A stretch of DNA of 58,145 bases, taken from assembly GCA_946626535.1 (NCBI GenBank), contig CAMOUK010000004.1, positions 1 to 58,145 of the forward strand. Reading direction: 5' to 3'. Shown here one piece after another: positions 42,684 through 51,703 of the stretch. The notes beneath the pieces were generated by a model. The model had not been told where the DNA came from and ran no database searches. It saw only the letters and a program-made list of their open reading frames with translations. Every line of letters begins with the position of its first letter. Within the stretch, counting starts at the first letter, position 1. The stretch comes from an uncultured Caryophanales bacterium (GTDB lineage: Bacteria > Bacillota_I > Bacilli_A > Acholeplasmatales > Anaeroplasmataceae). The position numbers and the translations under genes are program-made.

Positions 42684-42908
42684 CGTATATTAATTGATGA
42701 AGAAGAGATAAAATTATCAATTATTTATTTCAGCGAGGATGGTTGGTGTAAGCATCTATAAATAGATAATTTTAAGACACTTTGGAGATTCCAGTAAAAT
42801 TGGACGTAGTTTGGCGTTAACAAAAAGAGTGCTATAAATTTTTTATAGAATTTAAGGTGGTACCGCGATAATTTCGTCCTTATTTAATTTTAAGGACGTT
42901 TTTTTATT
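42684..42908 (+). promoter_or_regulatory. T-box leader controlling hisS-aspS and downstream genes
   Basis: AAGGTGGTACCGCG (42854-42867) is the T-box antiterminator core, and CGTCCTTA/TAAGGACG (42875-42898) plus a T-run is the terminator. Stem I contains GGTTGGTG (42741-42748) and the candidate specifier AAGACACTTTGG (42774-42785), where GAC (Asp) at 42776 and CAC (His) at 42778 overlap. The T-box bases TGGT pair best with a tRNA whose discriminator is A or G; Asp tRNA has G, while His tRNA has C. So Asp sensing is more likely. Uncharged tRNA would permit read-through. Confidence 0.93.
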
Positions 42909-42925
42909 ATAAAGGGAGGATTATT

Positions 42926-44254
42926 ATGATAACTAAACCAAAAGGAACCTATGATATTTTACCTGATGAATCAAAATCTTGGGTAAAGCTAGAAGAAACA
43001 ATTAGAAAAATTTGTAATCTTTATAATTATAAGGAAATTAGAACACCAATTTTTGAATCATTTAATGTTTTCCATAGAGATGTTTTAGATACATCAGATA
43101 TGGTTACAAAGGAAACCTATGATTTTAAGGATAGATCTGATAGACAAATTACCTTAAGACCAGAAGGAACTGCCGGTGTTGCAAGAGCCTTTATTGAAAA
43201 TAAGCTATATGTTGATAATCCAACATGTAAGCTATTCTATATGGGACCTATGTTTAGATATGAGCGTCCTCAAAAGGGAAGAAATAGACAGTTCAATCAA
43301 TTTGGTGTAGAAGCATTAGGCTCAAATAGCCCATTAATTGATGCTGAGGTTATAGCATTAGGTACATCACTTATTAGGGCCTTAGGATTAAAGGATGTAA
43401 CAGTTAAGATTAATTCTTTAGGTGATAGTGAATCAAGAAATGCTTATAAGGATGTTTTAGTTAAATATTTTTCTAATTATAAGGATTGCCTATGTCCTGA
43501 TTGCTTAGAAAGATTAGAAAAGAATCCATTAAGAATCTTAGATTGTAAGGTAGACAAAGATAAGGAATTCTTTATCAATGCACCTAAGATTAAGGATTAT
43601 TTAAATGAAGAATCTAAAAATAGATTTAATGAGGTTTTAGAAGCCTTAGATGGAATGCAGCTAAAATATAAGGTTGATGATAATTTAGTAAGAGGCTTAG
43701 ATTATTATACACACACTGTATTTGAGCTAGAGGTTAATATTCCTGAATTTGGTGCTGGTGCTGTAATTGGTGCTGGTGGAAGATATGATAATTTAATTAA
43801 GGATTTAGATGGCCCAGATATTCAAGGTGTTGGTATGGCCTTCGGTCTTGAAAGATTACTTCTTGCTGCAGCATATGCTGGAAAGAAGCTAGCTAAGGAA
43901 GATCAAATTCATATCTATTTCATTTCACTTGGTAAAAGAGCTGCTCAAGAATGTATTAAGCAAGCAAATATTTGTAGAATTGGTGGCTTATCTTGTGAGA
44001 TGGATTTCAAAGAAAGAGGTATTAAAGCTCAATTTAAGGAAGCCGATAAATATAATGCAAGATTTACATGTATTTTAGGCGATAATGAGCTTGATAATTT
44101 TAAAATCAATATTAAAGATAATTTAACTGATGAACAAGAAACAATATCTTTATATGATGTTTATCCATTTGTAATTAATAAGTTAAATCAAGTTAATAAT
44201 CCATGTGGAAGTTGTAAATTAAAGGAGAATAATGATGAAAAGAGTACAAATTAA
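42926..44254 (+). CDS. hisS: Histidine-tRNA ligase
   Basis: 442 residues, class II synthetase. PKGTYDILP start, TLRPEGTAG motif 2 region, FRYERPQKGRNRQFNQFG, and the histidine-binding LVRGLDYYTHTVFE and GAGGRYDNL. Motif 3 is GVGMAFGLERL. GGGAGG starts it. The end CGSCKLKEN overlaps aspS by about 20 bases. Controlled by the T-box. Confidence 0.97.
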   Translation: MITKPKGTYDILPDESKSWVKLEETIRKICNLYNYKEIRTPIFESFNVFHRDVLDTSDMVTKETYDFKDRSDRQITLRPEGTAGVARAFIENKLYVDNPTCKLFYMGPMFRYERPQKGRNRQFNQFGVEALGSNSPLIDAEVIALGTSLIRALGLKDVTVKINSLGDSESRNAYKDVLVKYFSNYKDCLCPDCLERLEKNPLRILDCKVDKDKEFFINAPKIKDYLNEESKNRFNEVLEALDGMQLKYKVDDNLVRGLDYYTHTVFELEVNIPEFGAGAVIGAGGRYDNLIKDLDGPDIQGVGMAFGLERLLLAAAYAGKKLAKEDQIHIYFISLGKRAAQECIKQANICRIGGLSCEMDFKERGIKAQFKEADKYNARFTCILGDNELDNFKINIKDNLTDEQETISLYDVYPFVINKLNQVNNPCGSCKLKENNDEKSTN

Positions 44255-45539
44255 GGATTTAGAGTTAAAACAGGTAAATAGACTTGCTGGCTTTGTTGAA
44301 AACATTAGAAACAAAAAAAGCATGTGCTTTATCGTATTGAAGGATGTATCTGGAAGACTTCAAGTAACTATTGAAAAGGGTCTTCATCCAAAGTGGAATG
44401 ATACATTAGATAAAATTACTGTAGGTACAGTTATTGAGGTTGAAGGTAAGGTTGTTAAATCTGAATATGTTAAATTAAATCATATGGAAATGTATCCAGA
44501 TAAGATTAAGATTTTATCTTCAATTGCTGAGCCATCTCCAATTGTTGCCCCTAAGGGAGAAGAAACAAATATCGATTTAAGATTAGATTATAGATGGATC
44601 GATTTAAGAACAGATAAGAACACATTAATGTTTAAGGTTCAATCTTGCTTCGTTAACAAGTGTAGAGAGTTCTTAATTCAAAACGATTTTATTGAAATTC
44701 ATACACCAAAGCTAATTGGTGCTGAATCAGAATCTGGTGCTGGTGTATTTAAGGTAGATTATTTCGATAGAAATGCTTACTTAGCTCAATCACCACAATT
44801 CTATAAGCAAATGGCTATGGCTGCAGGCTTCGAAAGAATATTTGAAACTGGTCCAGTATTTAGAGCTGAAAAGTTCGCATCACGTAAGCACGCAACAGAA
44901 TTTACTGGTTTAGACCTTGAATTTTCATACATCGATTCATTTAAGGATGTTATGAAGATGGAAGAAAAAATGCTTGCTTATGCCTTAAAGGGTGTAAAGA
45001 AGGAATATGGTAAGGAAATTAAAGAAACTTATGGAATTGATGTAGTAGTTCCAAAGCTTCCATTCCCTGTAATGGACTTACATGATGTATATGATGAATT
45101 AGAAAAAAGATATGGCTATAAGGTAGATGAATCAGAAAAGGGTGATTTAACTACTGAAGGTGAAAGAATGGTTCAAAAGCTTTCTATGGATATGTTTGGT
45201 CATGAATTCTTATTCATCACTGGCTATTCTAAAGAATGTAGAGCATTCTATCATATGAGAGATAAAAATGGTGTACCTTGCGGATATGATTTAATCTGGA
45301 AGGGCTGTGAAATCACAACTGGTGCTCAACGTGAGCATAGATATGAAAAGCTATTAGAACAATGTAAGGAAAAGGGACTAGAAAAGGATGTAGAGTTCTA
45401 TCTAGACTTCTTCAAATATGGTTGTCCTCCACATGGTGGATTTGGAATTGGTGTTGATAGAATCACTATGATTTTATTTAACGAAGGCATCAAGGATGCA
45501 ATGTTCATATTCCGTGGACCAGATAGATTAAATCCATAA
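44235..45539 (+). CDS. aspS: Archaeal/eukaryal-type aspartate-tRNA ligase
   Basis: 434 residues, much shorter than the ~590-residue bacterial AspRS and without the GAD insertion domain. OB-fold anticodon domain (to ~110), then class II core: FRAEKFASRKHATEFTGLDLE, KGCEITTGAQREHRYE and motif 3 GFGIGVDRITM with the terminal RGPDRLNP. These are features of archaeal-type AspRS, often non-discriminating (it also charges tRNA-Asn). An AsnRS is the alternative, but GVDRIT and EITTGAQREH favour AspRS. ATG 44235 is chosen for the 7-base spacing from GGAG; ATG 44232 is possible. Confidence 0.9.
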   Translation: MKRVQIKDLELKQVNRLAGFVENIRNKKSMCFIVLKDVSGRLQVTIEKGLHPKWNDTLDKITVGTVIEVEGKVVKSEYVKLNHMEMYPDKIKILSSIAEPSPIVAPKGEETNIDLRLDYRWIDLRTDKNTLMFKVQSCFVNKCREFLIQNDFIEIHTPKLIGAESESGAGVFKVDYFDRNAYLAQSPQFYKQMAMAAGFERIFETGPVFRAEKFASRKHATEFTGLDLEFSYIDSFKDVMKMEEKMLAYALKGVKKEYGKEIKETYGIDVVVPKLPFPVMDLHDVYDELEKRYGYKVDESEKGDLTTEGERMVQKLSMDMFGHEFLFITGYSKECRAFYHMRDKNGVPCGYDLIWKGCEITTGAQREHRYEKLLEQCKEKGLEKDVEFYLDFFKYGCPPHGGFGIGVDRITMILFNEGIKDAMFIFRGPDRLNP

Positions 45540-45549
45540 GGAGGCTCTT

Positions 45550-46026
45550 ATGCATATTTCTTGGGACGAATATTTCATGGGTGTTGCCTTACTTTCTGCT
45601 AAAAGAAGTAAGGACCCATCTACACAAGTAGGTGCTTGTATTGTAAATGAGGATAAAAGAATTATCGCAATAGGCTATAACGGCTTTCCAAGAGGCTGTA
45701 GCGATGATGTTTTCCCTTGGGGTAAAACTGATTCAAATCCTCTAAATAATAAGTATCCTTACGTTGTTCATGCGGAGGCTAATGCTATCCTAAATTCAAC
45801 AACAAGCCTTAAAAATTCAACATTATATGTTACTTTATTTCCATGTAATGAATGCGCAAAGCTTCTAATTCAATCTGGAATTAAGCATATAGTTTATATG
45901 AGCGATAGAAATGTCGGACTTCAAACTTCATTTGAGGCATCTAAAAAAATGCTAGATGCGGCAGGTGTAACATACACTAAAATGAATGAAATTGAGGTCG
46001 AATTAAATGGCAAAAAGGATAATTAA
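45550..46026 (+). CDS. dCMP deaminase (ComEB family)
   Basis: 158 residues. Zinc-dependent cytidine/deoxycytidylate deaminase: VVHAEANAILN (His and catalytic Glu) and TLFPCNECAKLLIQSGI (two Cys), with the N-terminal SKDPSTQVGACIV of dCMP deaminases. Makes dUMP for thymidylate synthesis. AAGGAGG is just upstream. It overlaps the next gene by 20 bases. Confidence 0.94.
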   Translation: MHISWDEYFMGVALLSAKRSKDPSTQVGACIVNEDKRIIAIGYNGFPRGCSDDVFPWGKTDSNPLNNKYPYVVHAEANAILNSTTSLKNSTLYVTLFPCNECAKLLIQSGIKHIVYMSDRNVGLQTSFEASKKMLDAAGVTYTKMNEIEVELNGKKDN

Positions 46027-46981
46027 AAAATATTGGTTAATATTATTTTTCGCATTATTAATAAATTTACCAATATTTATCTTAGGAATAATTAGAACTA
46101 ATTATGAGATAACCAATATAGGAAATATCACTGATATATCTAATTATTTATCTTTAAATGATAATAATTCTAAAGGAAGCTTTAATTCTGTTTATGTTGT
46201 AACATTTGAAAAATCAACAATTTTACAAAATATGTTATTTAAATATGATGAAAAGCTAGATATTGATCAGATGGAAGATAGCTATATTCATATAACAGAT
46301 ATAGAATCATATAATGCTGGTCAAATTCAAAAAAAATCTTCTATAGATTCATCTATTATTTATGCCTATAAAAAGGCTAATAAAGAGGTTAATTATAGCT
46401 ATTTAGGCCTAAAAATAACCTATTATAATAAAAATACACCTCTTAGAATTGGTGATTTATTATATAAAATTAATGATGTAGAAGCATCTATAGGAAGAAA
46501 TGAATTTAGAAGCTATTTATCAGAGGTATTAAAAAATGATGAATTAGATTATTTTACTATAAAAAGAAATAATGAAGAAATTGTAGTAGAAGAAACTAAT
46601 TTATTTTATGGTTATGATTATTATGATCTAAATTATGATGACCTAAATCCTAAAATTAATATTAAAAAGACAAATACTGGAGGCCCTTCAGCAGGCTTTA
46701 TGCAGGCTTTAGCTATCTATAATCAATTAACTGATTTTGATTATACTAGGGGCTTAAAAATATGTGGCACAGGAACAATTAATATAAATGGTACAGTGGG
46801 TAAAATCGGTGGAATAAAACAAAAAATATATACTGCATATTTATCTAATGTGGATATATTTTTATGTCCAGAAGAAAACTATGAAGAGGCTAAGAAAGCC
46901 TACGATAAATTAAATACTAAGATGAAGCTAATTAAGGTATCTAATTTTGATGAGGCTACCAACTATTTATATGAATTATAA
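46007..46981 (+). CDS. YlbL-like membrane protease with a Lon-type (S16) domain
   Basis: 324 residues. N-terminal membrane anchor (about 9-30), an outer region with a PDZ-like part (about 140-190, NTPLRIGDLLYKINDVEAS), then a Lon protease domain with catalytic Ser in NTGGPSAGFM and Lys in GTVGKIGGIKQK. The order anchor-PDZ-Lon is that of B. subtilis YlbL. It should cleave membrane or secreted proteins; the substrate is unknown. The small membrane gene downstream overlaps its end. Confidence 0.87.
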   Translation: MAKRIIKKYWLILFFALLINLPIFILGIIRTNYEITNIGNITDISNYLSLNDNNSKGSFNSVYVVTFEKSTILQNMLFKYDEKLDIDQMEDSYIHITDIESYNAGQIQKKSSIDSSIIYAYKKANKEVNYSYLGLKITYYNKNTPLRIGDLLYKINDVEASIGRNEFRSYLSEVLKNDELDYFTIKRNNEEIVVEETNLFYGYDYYDLNYDDLNPKINIKKTNTGGPSAGFMQALAIYNQLTDFDYTRGLKICGTGTININGTVGKIGGIKQKIYTAYLSNVDIFLCPEENYEEAKKAYDKLNTKMKLIKVSNFDEATNYLYEL

Positions 46982-47306
46982 GAAAATTAAAAATGAATTT
47001 AAAAGCTTAAATATATCTAAAAAGGATAAATTTATAGCTCTATTATTTTCATTTATATTAAGCTTTTTAATTATTCTTGGACCACTTACTATATTAATTA
47101 ATTATTTAGTTTATACTAAATATCTAAATTTAATTTATTTTTTAATTGCCACATTAGCTTCTATATTTATCTATTTAATATTTATGTTTTATTATAAATT
47201 TATAAGTGATGATAAGATTAAAGGAATATATTATAGAGCCTTTATTAATTCACTTATTTTCTGGATAATAATTTATATAATATTAATTATTATTTATCAT
47301 ATTTAA
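46971..47306 (+). CDS. Small membrane protein of unknown function
   Basis: 111 residues with three hydrophobic segments (about 20-45, 52-72 and 85-108). ATG 46971 is chosen because it starts within the YlbL-like stop region (11-base overlap) and gives a normal basic start (MNYKKIKNEFKS); an in-frame ATG at 46947 would overlap further. No clear ribosome binding site, so translational coupling is likely. No family recognised. Confidence 0.68.
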   Translation: MNYKKIKNEFKSLNISKKDKFIALLFSFILSFLIILGPLTILINYLVYTKYLNLIYFLIATLASIFIYLIFMFYYKFISDDKIKGIYYRAFINSLIFWIIIYIILIIIYHI

Positions 47307-47321
47307 AAAGGGGTGATTTAT

Positions 47322-47873
47322 TTGGTAATCACTTGTATAATATTTTTTATATTATGCTTTGCTGACCAGCTAACTAAATATCTAGCGCAAAGAAATGCTT
47401 GGGATGGTTTTGAAGCTATTCCACATGTTTTAAAGCTAGATTGTCAGTATAACACTGGTATGGCTTGGAGCTTACTTGATAATATGACTTGGTTTTTAGT
47501 TATAGTAAGTATTTTAGCAACTATTTTACTTGGCTTTATTGCCATGAAAAATAATTGGAAGAAGGCAAAGCTTAATTCAATCGGTATTACTTTAGCCTTA
47601 GCTGGCTGTTTTTCAAACCTAATAGATAGAGCAATAGCGATAATTCCTTATTATAATAAGCTTTCAGATGGTGGAAGACCAGGAGTTGTCGATATGATTA
47701 TTTTAGAGCCTCTAGATAATTTATTTAGGGCAGTATTTAAATCTAGCTTCCCAGTATTTAATTTGGCAGATGCATTTTTAGTAGTTGGCTTAATTATTTT
47801 TGCCATCGATGAATTATTCTTAAAGGAAAGAAGAGAAAATGGAAAAAATAAAAGTAGAAGAAAAGTATCTTAA
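47322..47873 (+). CDS. lspA: Lipoprotein signal peptidase (signal peptidase II)
   Basis: 183 residues with four membrane segments. Removes signal peptides from lipidated prolipoproteins (such as the HAD lipoprotein at 1889). The conserved NTGMAWSLL, LAGCFSNLIDRA and FPVFNLADAFL hold the two catalytic Asp residues. TTG 47322 is chosen because AAGGGGTGAT lies 5 bases upstream; GTG 47313 overlaps that site. It overlaps rluD by 35 bases. Confidence 0.93.
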   Translation: MVITCIIFFILCFADQLTKYLAQRNAWDGFEAIPHVLKLDCQYNTGMAWSLLDNMTWFLVIVSILATILLGFIAMKNNWKKAKLNSIGITLALAGCFSNLIDRAIAIIPYYNKLSDGGRPGVVDMIILEPLDNLFRAVFKSSFPVFNLADAFLVVGLIIFAIDELFLKERRENGKNKSRRKVS

Positions 47874-48738
47874 TGAGCGCCTAGATAAGGCCTTAGCCCA
47901 AATTAAAACTGATTATTCTAGAAGCTACATCCTTAAATGCATCGAGGATGAAAAGATTTTAGTAAATGATAAGGTAGTTAAGCCATCCTATAAGCTATGC
48001 TTAAATGATGAAATAACTATAAAGGATATCGAAATTAAAGAGCTAGAAATAGAAGCTGAGGATTTAAAGCTAGATATCGTTTATGAGGATAGTGATGTTG
48101 CGGTTATAAATAAACCAAAAAATTTAGTAGTTCATCCATCATCAACTACTAAAGAAGCAACTCTAGTTAATGGACTTTTATATGAGCTTGATGATTTATC
48201 AAGTATAAATGGTGTAGAACGTCCTGGTATCGTTCATAGAATTGATAAGGATACAACAGGATTATTAATGGTTGCTAAAAATGATAAGGCCTCAAAATCC
48301 TTAACTGAACAATTAAAGAACCATACTTGTAAAAGATGCTATCATGCATTAGTATATGGTGTTATTAAAGAGGATAAGGGAAAAATAGATGCCCCTATCG
48401 CAAGATCTAAAGAAGATAGAAAAAAGATGGCAGTAGATAAAAACGGTAAAAATGCTGTCACAAACTTCAAGGTATTAAAAAGATTTAAGGAATTTACATA
48501 TATTGAATGTGTATTAGAAACAGGTAGAACTCATCAGATAAGAGTACACCTAGAATATATCGGTCATCCACTTGTTGGTGATAAGGTATATGGTAGAAAA
48601 AGAAAAATAATAGGTGATCAAGGACAATTCCTACATGCAAAAACAATTGGATTTATTCATCCAACAACCGGAAAGTTTATGGAATTTGATTCAGAGCTAC
48701 CAGCATATTTTAAGGAATTTATGGATAACCTAGAATAG
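47839..48738 (+). CDS. rluD: RluD-family pseudouridine synthase
   Basis: 299 residues. S4 domain (LNERLDKALAQIKTDYSRSYI) followed by the RluA/RluD catalytic domain: PGIVHRIDKDTTGLLMVAK with the catalytic Asp, LETGRTHQIRVHL and GHPLVGDKVYG. Modifies U residues in 23S rRNA. AAAGGAAAG is the ribosome binding site inside lspA. Follows lspA as in most Firmicutes. Confidence 0.95.
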   Translation: MEKIKVEEKYLNERLDKALAQIKTDYSRSYILKCIEDEKILVNDKVVKPSYKLCLNDEITIKDIEIKELEIEAEDLKLDIVYEDSDVAVINKPKNLVVHPSSTTKEATLVNGLLYELDDLSSINGVERPGIVHRIDKDTTGLLMVAKNDKASKSLTEQLKNHTCKRCYHALVYGVIKEDKGKIDAPIARSKEDRKKMAVDKNGKNAVTNFKVLKRFKEFTYIECVLETGRTHQIRVHLEYIGHPLVGDKVYGRKRKIIGDQGQFLHAKTIGFIHPTTGKFMEFDSELPAYFKEFMDNLE

Positions 48739-48746
48739 GAGATAAT

Positions 48747-50048
48747 ATGTCTAACATTAAAGACTTCTTAAAATTTTTAAAAACAAGCAAAACTGCATTT
48801 CATGCATGTGCTGAATTTGAAAATATATTAAATGAAAATGGCTTCATTAAGTTAAGTGAAAGTCAAAAATGGGAATTAAAAAGAGGTAATAAGTATTATT
48901 TAACAAGAAATAATGCTTCATTAGTAGCCTTTACAATTCCAAATGATAATATCTTATCATATAACATTACAGCTGCTCATCTTGATTCACCAACATTTAA
49001 ATTAAAGCCTAACTTTAAGTTTGATGATCAAAGATATAATAAGCTATCTACAGAGGTTTATGGTGGACCAATATATAATACTTGGTTTGATAGACCACTA
49101 GATATCGCAGGTAGAGTAATGGTAGAAGAAAATGGTAATATTAAACCTGTTTTATTCTCTTTTGATAAGCCAGTTTGTATGATTCCAAATCTTCCTATTC
49201 ATTATAATAGAGAAGTTAATAATGGTGTTAAAATTAGTCCAACTGAAATTACACCAATCTATGGTGATAGAAATATTTCAAATGCTAATTTACTATTAGA
49301 TATAGCTAAAAAATTAAATGTCAAGCCAGAACAAATCTTATCATATGATCTATTCTTAGCATTAATTGATAGAGGCCAATTACTTGATGATTTTATCATG
49401 GCTCCACAAATTGATAATCTAGAATGCTCATATGGCTTAATTAAGGCTTTAACAGAAGCAAATGGATCAAAGGCTATTAATATTTGTGCATTATTTGATT
49501 CAGAAGAAATAGGATCTAGAACAAGAGATGGAGCAGCATCTACATTACTTTTAGATATAATTGAAAGAATTTCATTTAGCCTAGGCTATAATTTAGAAGA
49601 AAATAAGATTGCTTTAGCAAATTCATTTATTATTTCAGCTGATAACGCACAAGGCTTTAACCCTATTTATCCAGCTAAATATGATTTGCTTAATCCAGGC
49701 TATCTAAATAGTGGAATAGTTATAAAAAATGCGGCAAGAGGCTCATATACAACTGATGCTTTTTCTTCAGCTTATTTTAAACAAATCTGTAAGGCAGCAA
49801 ATGCTTTATATCAAGATAATACAAATAGAAGTGACATGCCTGGTGGTTCTACACTTGGTGCTATCTCACTAGCTAATGTATCTATTCCATCAGTTGACAT
49901 CGGTCTTGCCCAGCTTGCGATGCATTCAGCATATGAAACAGCTGGTGTAAAGGATTTAGATTATTTAATTGATGCTATCAAAGCTTTTTATTCATCAAAT
50001 ATTTTAAGTAATATGGATGGTGATTTGAAGTATGAAATACGTAGATAA
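48747..50048 (+). CDS. apeB: M18 family aminopeptidase
   Basis: 433 residues. Dinuclear zinc peptidase related to aspartyl aminopeptidase: AAHLDSPTFKLKPN (first His/Asp), FDSEEIGSRTRDGA (catalytic Glu pair), IISADNAQGFNPIYPAKYD, and the late MPGGSTLGAISLANVSIPSVDIGLAQLAMHS (His). Removes N-terminal acidic or other residues from peptides in the cytoplasm. Overlaps the next gene by 17 bases. Confidence 0.93.
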   Translation: MSNIKDFLKFLKTSKTAFHACAEFENILNENGFIKLSESQKWELKRGNKYYLTRNNASLVAFTIPNDNILSYNITAAHLDSPTFKLKPNFKFDDQRYNKLSTEVYGGPIYNTWFDRPLDIAGRVMVEENGNIKPVLFSFDKPVCMIPNLPIHYNREVNNGVKISPTEITPIYGDRNISNANLLLDIAKKLNVKPEQILSYDLFLALIDRGQLLDDFIMAPQIDNLECSYGLIKALTEANGSKAINICALFDSEEIGSRTRDGAASTLLLDIIERISFSLGYNLEENKIALANSFIISADNAQGFNPIYPAKYDLLNPGYLNSGIVIKNAARGSYTTDAFSSAYFKQICKAANALYQDNTNRSDMPGGSTLGAISLANVSIPSVDIGLAQLAMHSAYETAGVKDLDYLIDAIKAFYSSNILSNMDGDLKYEIRR

Positions 50049-50352
50049 AAATGTAGCCTTAAGAAATTTAGCTAATTCAAATCAATTATTTGAAAAGAAT
50101 AAAAATAATTTCTTAAAAAATTTTAATGGTGCTGTAGATAAAATTACTAATTTAGTATCAAATAATTTAGTAGATGAGCTATATAATTATATTTCATCTA
50201 TTAGAAATCTAGCCCTAAATGTGGGTGCCCAAGTACTATATGATGATGCAAATATCTTATTAGAACAAATGAAAAAAGATGGTAATATCCCATCTTTAGA
50301 ACAATTTGTATTTTCATTTAGAAATACATATTTTGAATTAGAAAATATTTAA
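50032..50352 (+). CDS. Small helical protein, degenerate HPt-like
   Basis: 106 residues, all-helical. The stretch SSIRNLALNVGAQVLYDDANILLEQMKKDGNIPSLEQF resembles the histidine phosphotransfer four-helix bundle (HxLKGxAxNxGAxxLxxxAxxLE), but the phosphoaccepting His is replaced by Ser/Ile. If homologous, it is a scaffold rather than a phosphate carrier. It overlaps the peptidase gene and is the last of the long hisS unit. No family assignment is certain. Confidence 0.65.
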   Translation: MKYVDKNVALRNLANSNQLFEKNKNNFLKNFNGAVDKITNLVSNNLVDELYNYISSIRNLALNVGAQVLYDDANILLEQMKKDGNIPSLEQFVFSFRNTYFELENI

Positions 50353-50359
50353 AAATGAA

Positions 50360-50392
50360 AACTTTAAGATGAAATTCTTAAAGTTTTTTTTA
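50360..50392 (+). terminator. Terminator of the hisS-to-HPt-like unit
   Basis: AACTTTAAGA (50360-50369) pairs with TCTTAAAGTT (50376-50385), followed by TTTTTTT. Confidence 0.85.
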
Positions 50393-50424
50393 TTATGAGA
50401 TATAATATAAAAGAGGCGATATTT

Positions 50425-50994
50425 ATGCAAGAAATAAAAGATAGAATATATAAAGATGGTGTAGTAATTGGTGAAAATATCTTAAAAGTAGATTCTTTTA
50501 TTAATCACCAAATTGACACAAAGCTTTTGGATGATATTGGAGCTTATTTAGCTTCTAAATTTGAAGGCGCTACTAAAATATTAACAATTGAGACATCAGG
50601 TATTGCTTTTGGTATTACAGTTGCTAATCATTTAGGCTATTTACCTTTAGTATTTGCTAAAAAGAGCTCCTCTAAGGTTTTAGATAAAACAAATGTATAT
50701 CAAACTATCGTATATTCATATACCAAGGAGACTACAAATGTAGTATCAGTAGATAAAAGATTTTTATCTAAGAATGATAAAGTTTTAATAATAGATGATT
50801 TTTTAGCTGAAGGAAATGCTTGTTTAGGCTTAATAGATTTATGTAGACAAGCAGGTGCTGAAATAGTAGGAATAGGAATTGTAATTGAAAAAGGCTTCCA
50901 GGGTGGAAGACAAAAAATATTAGAACAAGGTGTAAAATTAGAATCAGCTGTTATAGTTGAATCATTTAAAAATGGTAAACCAATATTAAAATAA
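50425..50994 (+). CDS. xpt: Xanthine phosphoribosyltransferase
   Basis: 189 residues. Converts xanthine and PRPP to XMP. Close in pattern to B. subtilis Xpt: LKVDSFINHQIDTKLL, IETSGIAFG, the PRPP motif VLIIDDFLAEGNA and GIGIVIEKGFQGGR. ATG 50425 is chosen for AAAGAGGCGAT upstream; an in-frame ATG at 50395 precedes the TATAAT at 50401-50406. No purine riboswitch is seen in the short leader. Confidence 0.95.
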   Translation: MQEIKDRIYKDGVVIGENILKVDSFINHQIDTKLLDDIGAYLASKFEGATKILTIETSGIAFGITVANHLGYLPLVFAKKSSSKVLDKTNVYQTIVYSYTKETTNVVSVDKRFLSKNDKVLIIDDFLAEGNACLGLIDLCRQAGAEIVGIGIVIEKGFQGGRQKILEQGVKLESAVIVESFKNGKPILK

Positions 50995-51018
50995 GAGGAG
51001 TTTAACTCCTCTTTTTAA
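50993..51018. terminator. Bidirectional terminator between xpt and the methyltransferase
   Basis: AAGAGGAG (50993-51000) pairs with CTCCTCTT (51006-51013), flanked by A and T runs. It overlaps the ends of both convergent genes. Confidence 0.83.
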
Positions 51019-51703
51019 ATACTAATAATATTCTTTCATCCTCATCAGTCAAATCATCATTAAAATCACCAGAGACCTTAATAAGCTCAAACTTATCATT
51101 TAAAAGATCTTTTATTTCATAATAATATTCATTATATGATTCTACAATCTCTTGGTCATCTTCAATAATCTTAATTACATGCTTTAGACTTGTTGGAGAT
51201 GATTTTTTTGTTTTCCAATCAATTTTAAAATTATAATAATCCTCACATAGGGAAGAACCATCATATTCTTCAAGTAATACTTTAGAAAATATATCACAGA
51301 TAAAATAACCATTATACTCTAAATGATTATAAATATTATTTAGCATCTGTTTAATTTTATTTTTATTATTTAAAAAATTAATTGAATCGAAGAAGCAAGT
51401 AATAACATTAAATTTATTATCAAGCTTAAAATCTACCATATCCATTACATAAAATGGAATTTGTAAATGGTTAATTTTAGCCTTTTCCTTAGCTATTTCA
51501 ATAATAGAAGAAGATAAATCAAGACCACATACATCAAAACCTTTAAGCTTTAACATTGTAATAAAGGTTCCTGTACCACAGGCTAAATCAAGTATTTTAT
51601 CTTCCTTTTTTAAATAAGGTTCTACAAATTCAACCCAAAGGTCATATTCAAGCTTTTGCATAACCTCATCATAATAATATCCAAATTTTTTATATTCGTT
51701 CAT
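51002..51703 (-). CDS. Class I SAM-dependent methyltransferase
   Basis: 233 residues. SAM motif I ILDLACGTGTF, followed by VCGLDLSSSI and the NVITCFFDSINFLNN post-motif region; this is the small-molecule/unknown-substrate Methyltransf_25 type. The substrate cannot be inferred. Its start overlaps the rqcH stop by 4 bases on the minus strand, so the two are co-translated. Confidence 0.88.
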   Translation of the reverse strand: MNEYKKFGYYYDEVMQKLEYDLWVEFVEPYLKKEDKILDLACGTGTFITMLKLKGFDVCGLDLSSSIIEIAKEKAKINHLQIPFYVMDMVDFKLDNKFNVITCFFDSINFLNNKNKIKQMLNNIYNHLEYNGYFICDIFSKVLLEEYDGSSLCEDYYNFKIDWKTKKSSPTSLKHVIKIIEDDQEIVESYNEYYYEIKDLLNDKFELIKVSGDFNDDLTDEDERILLVFKKRS

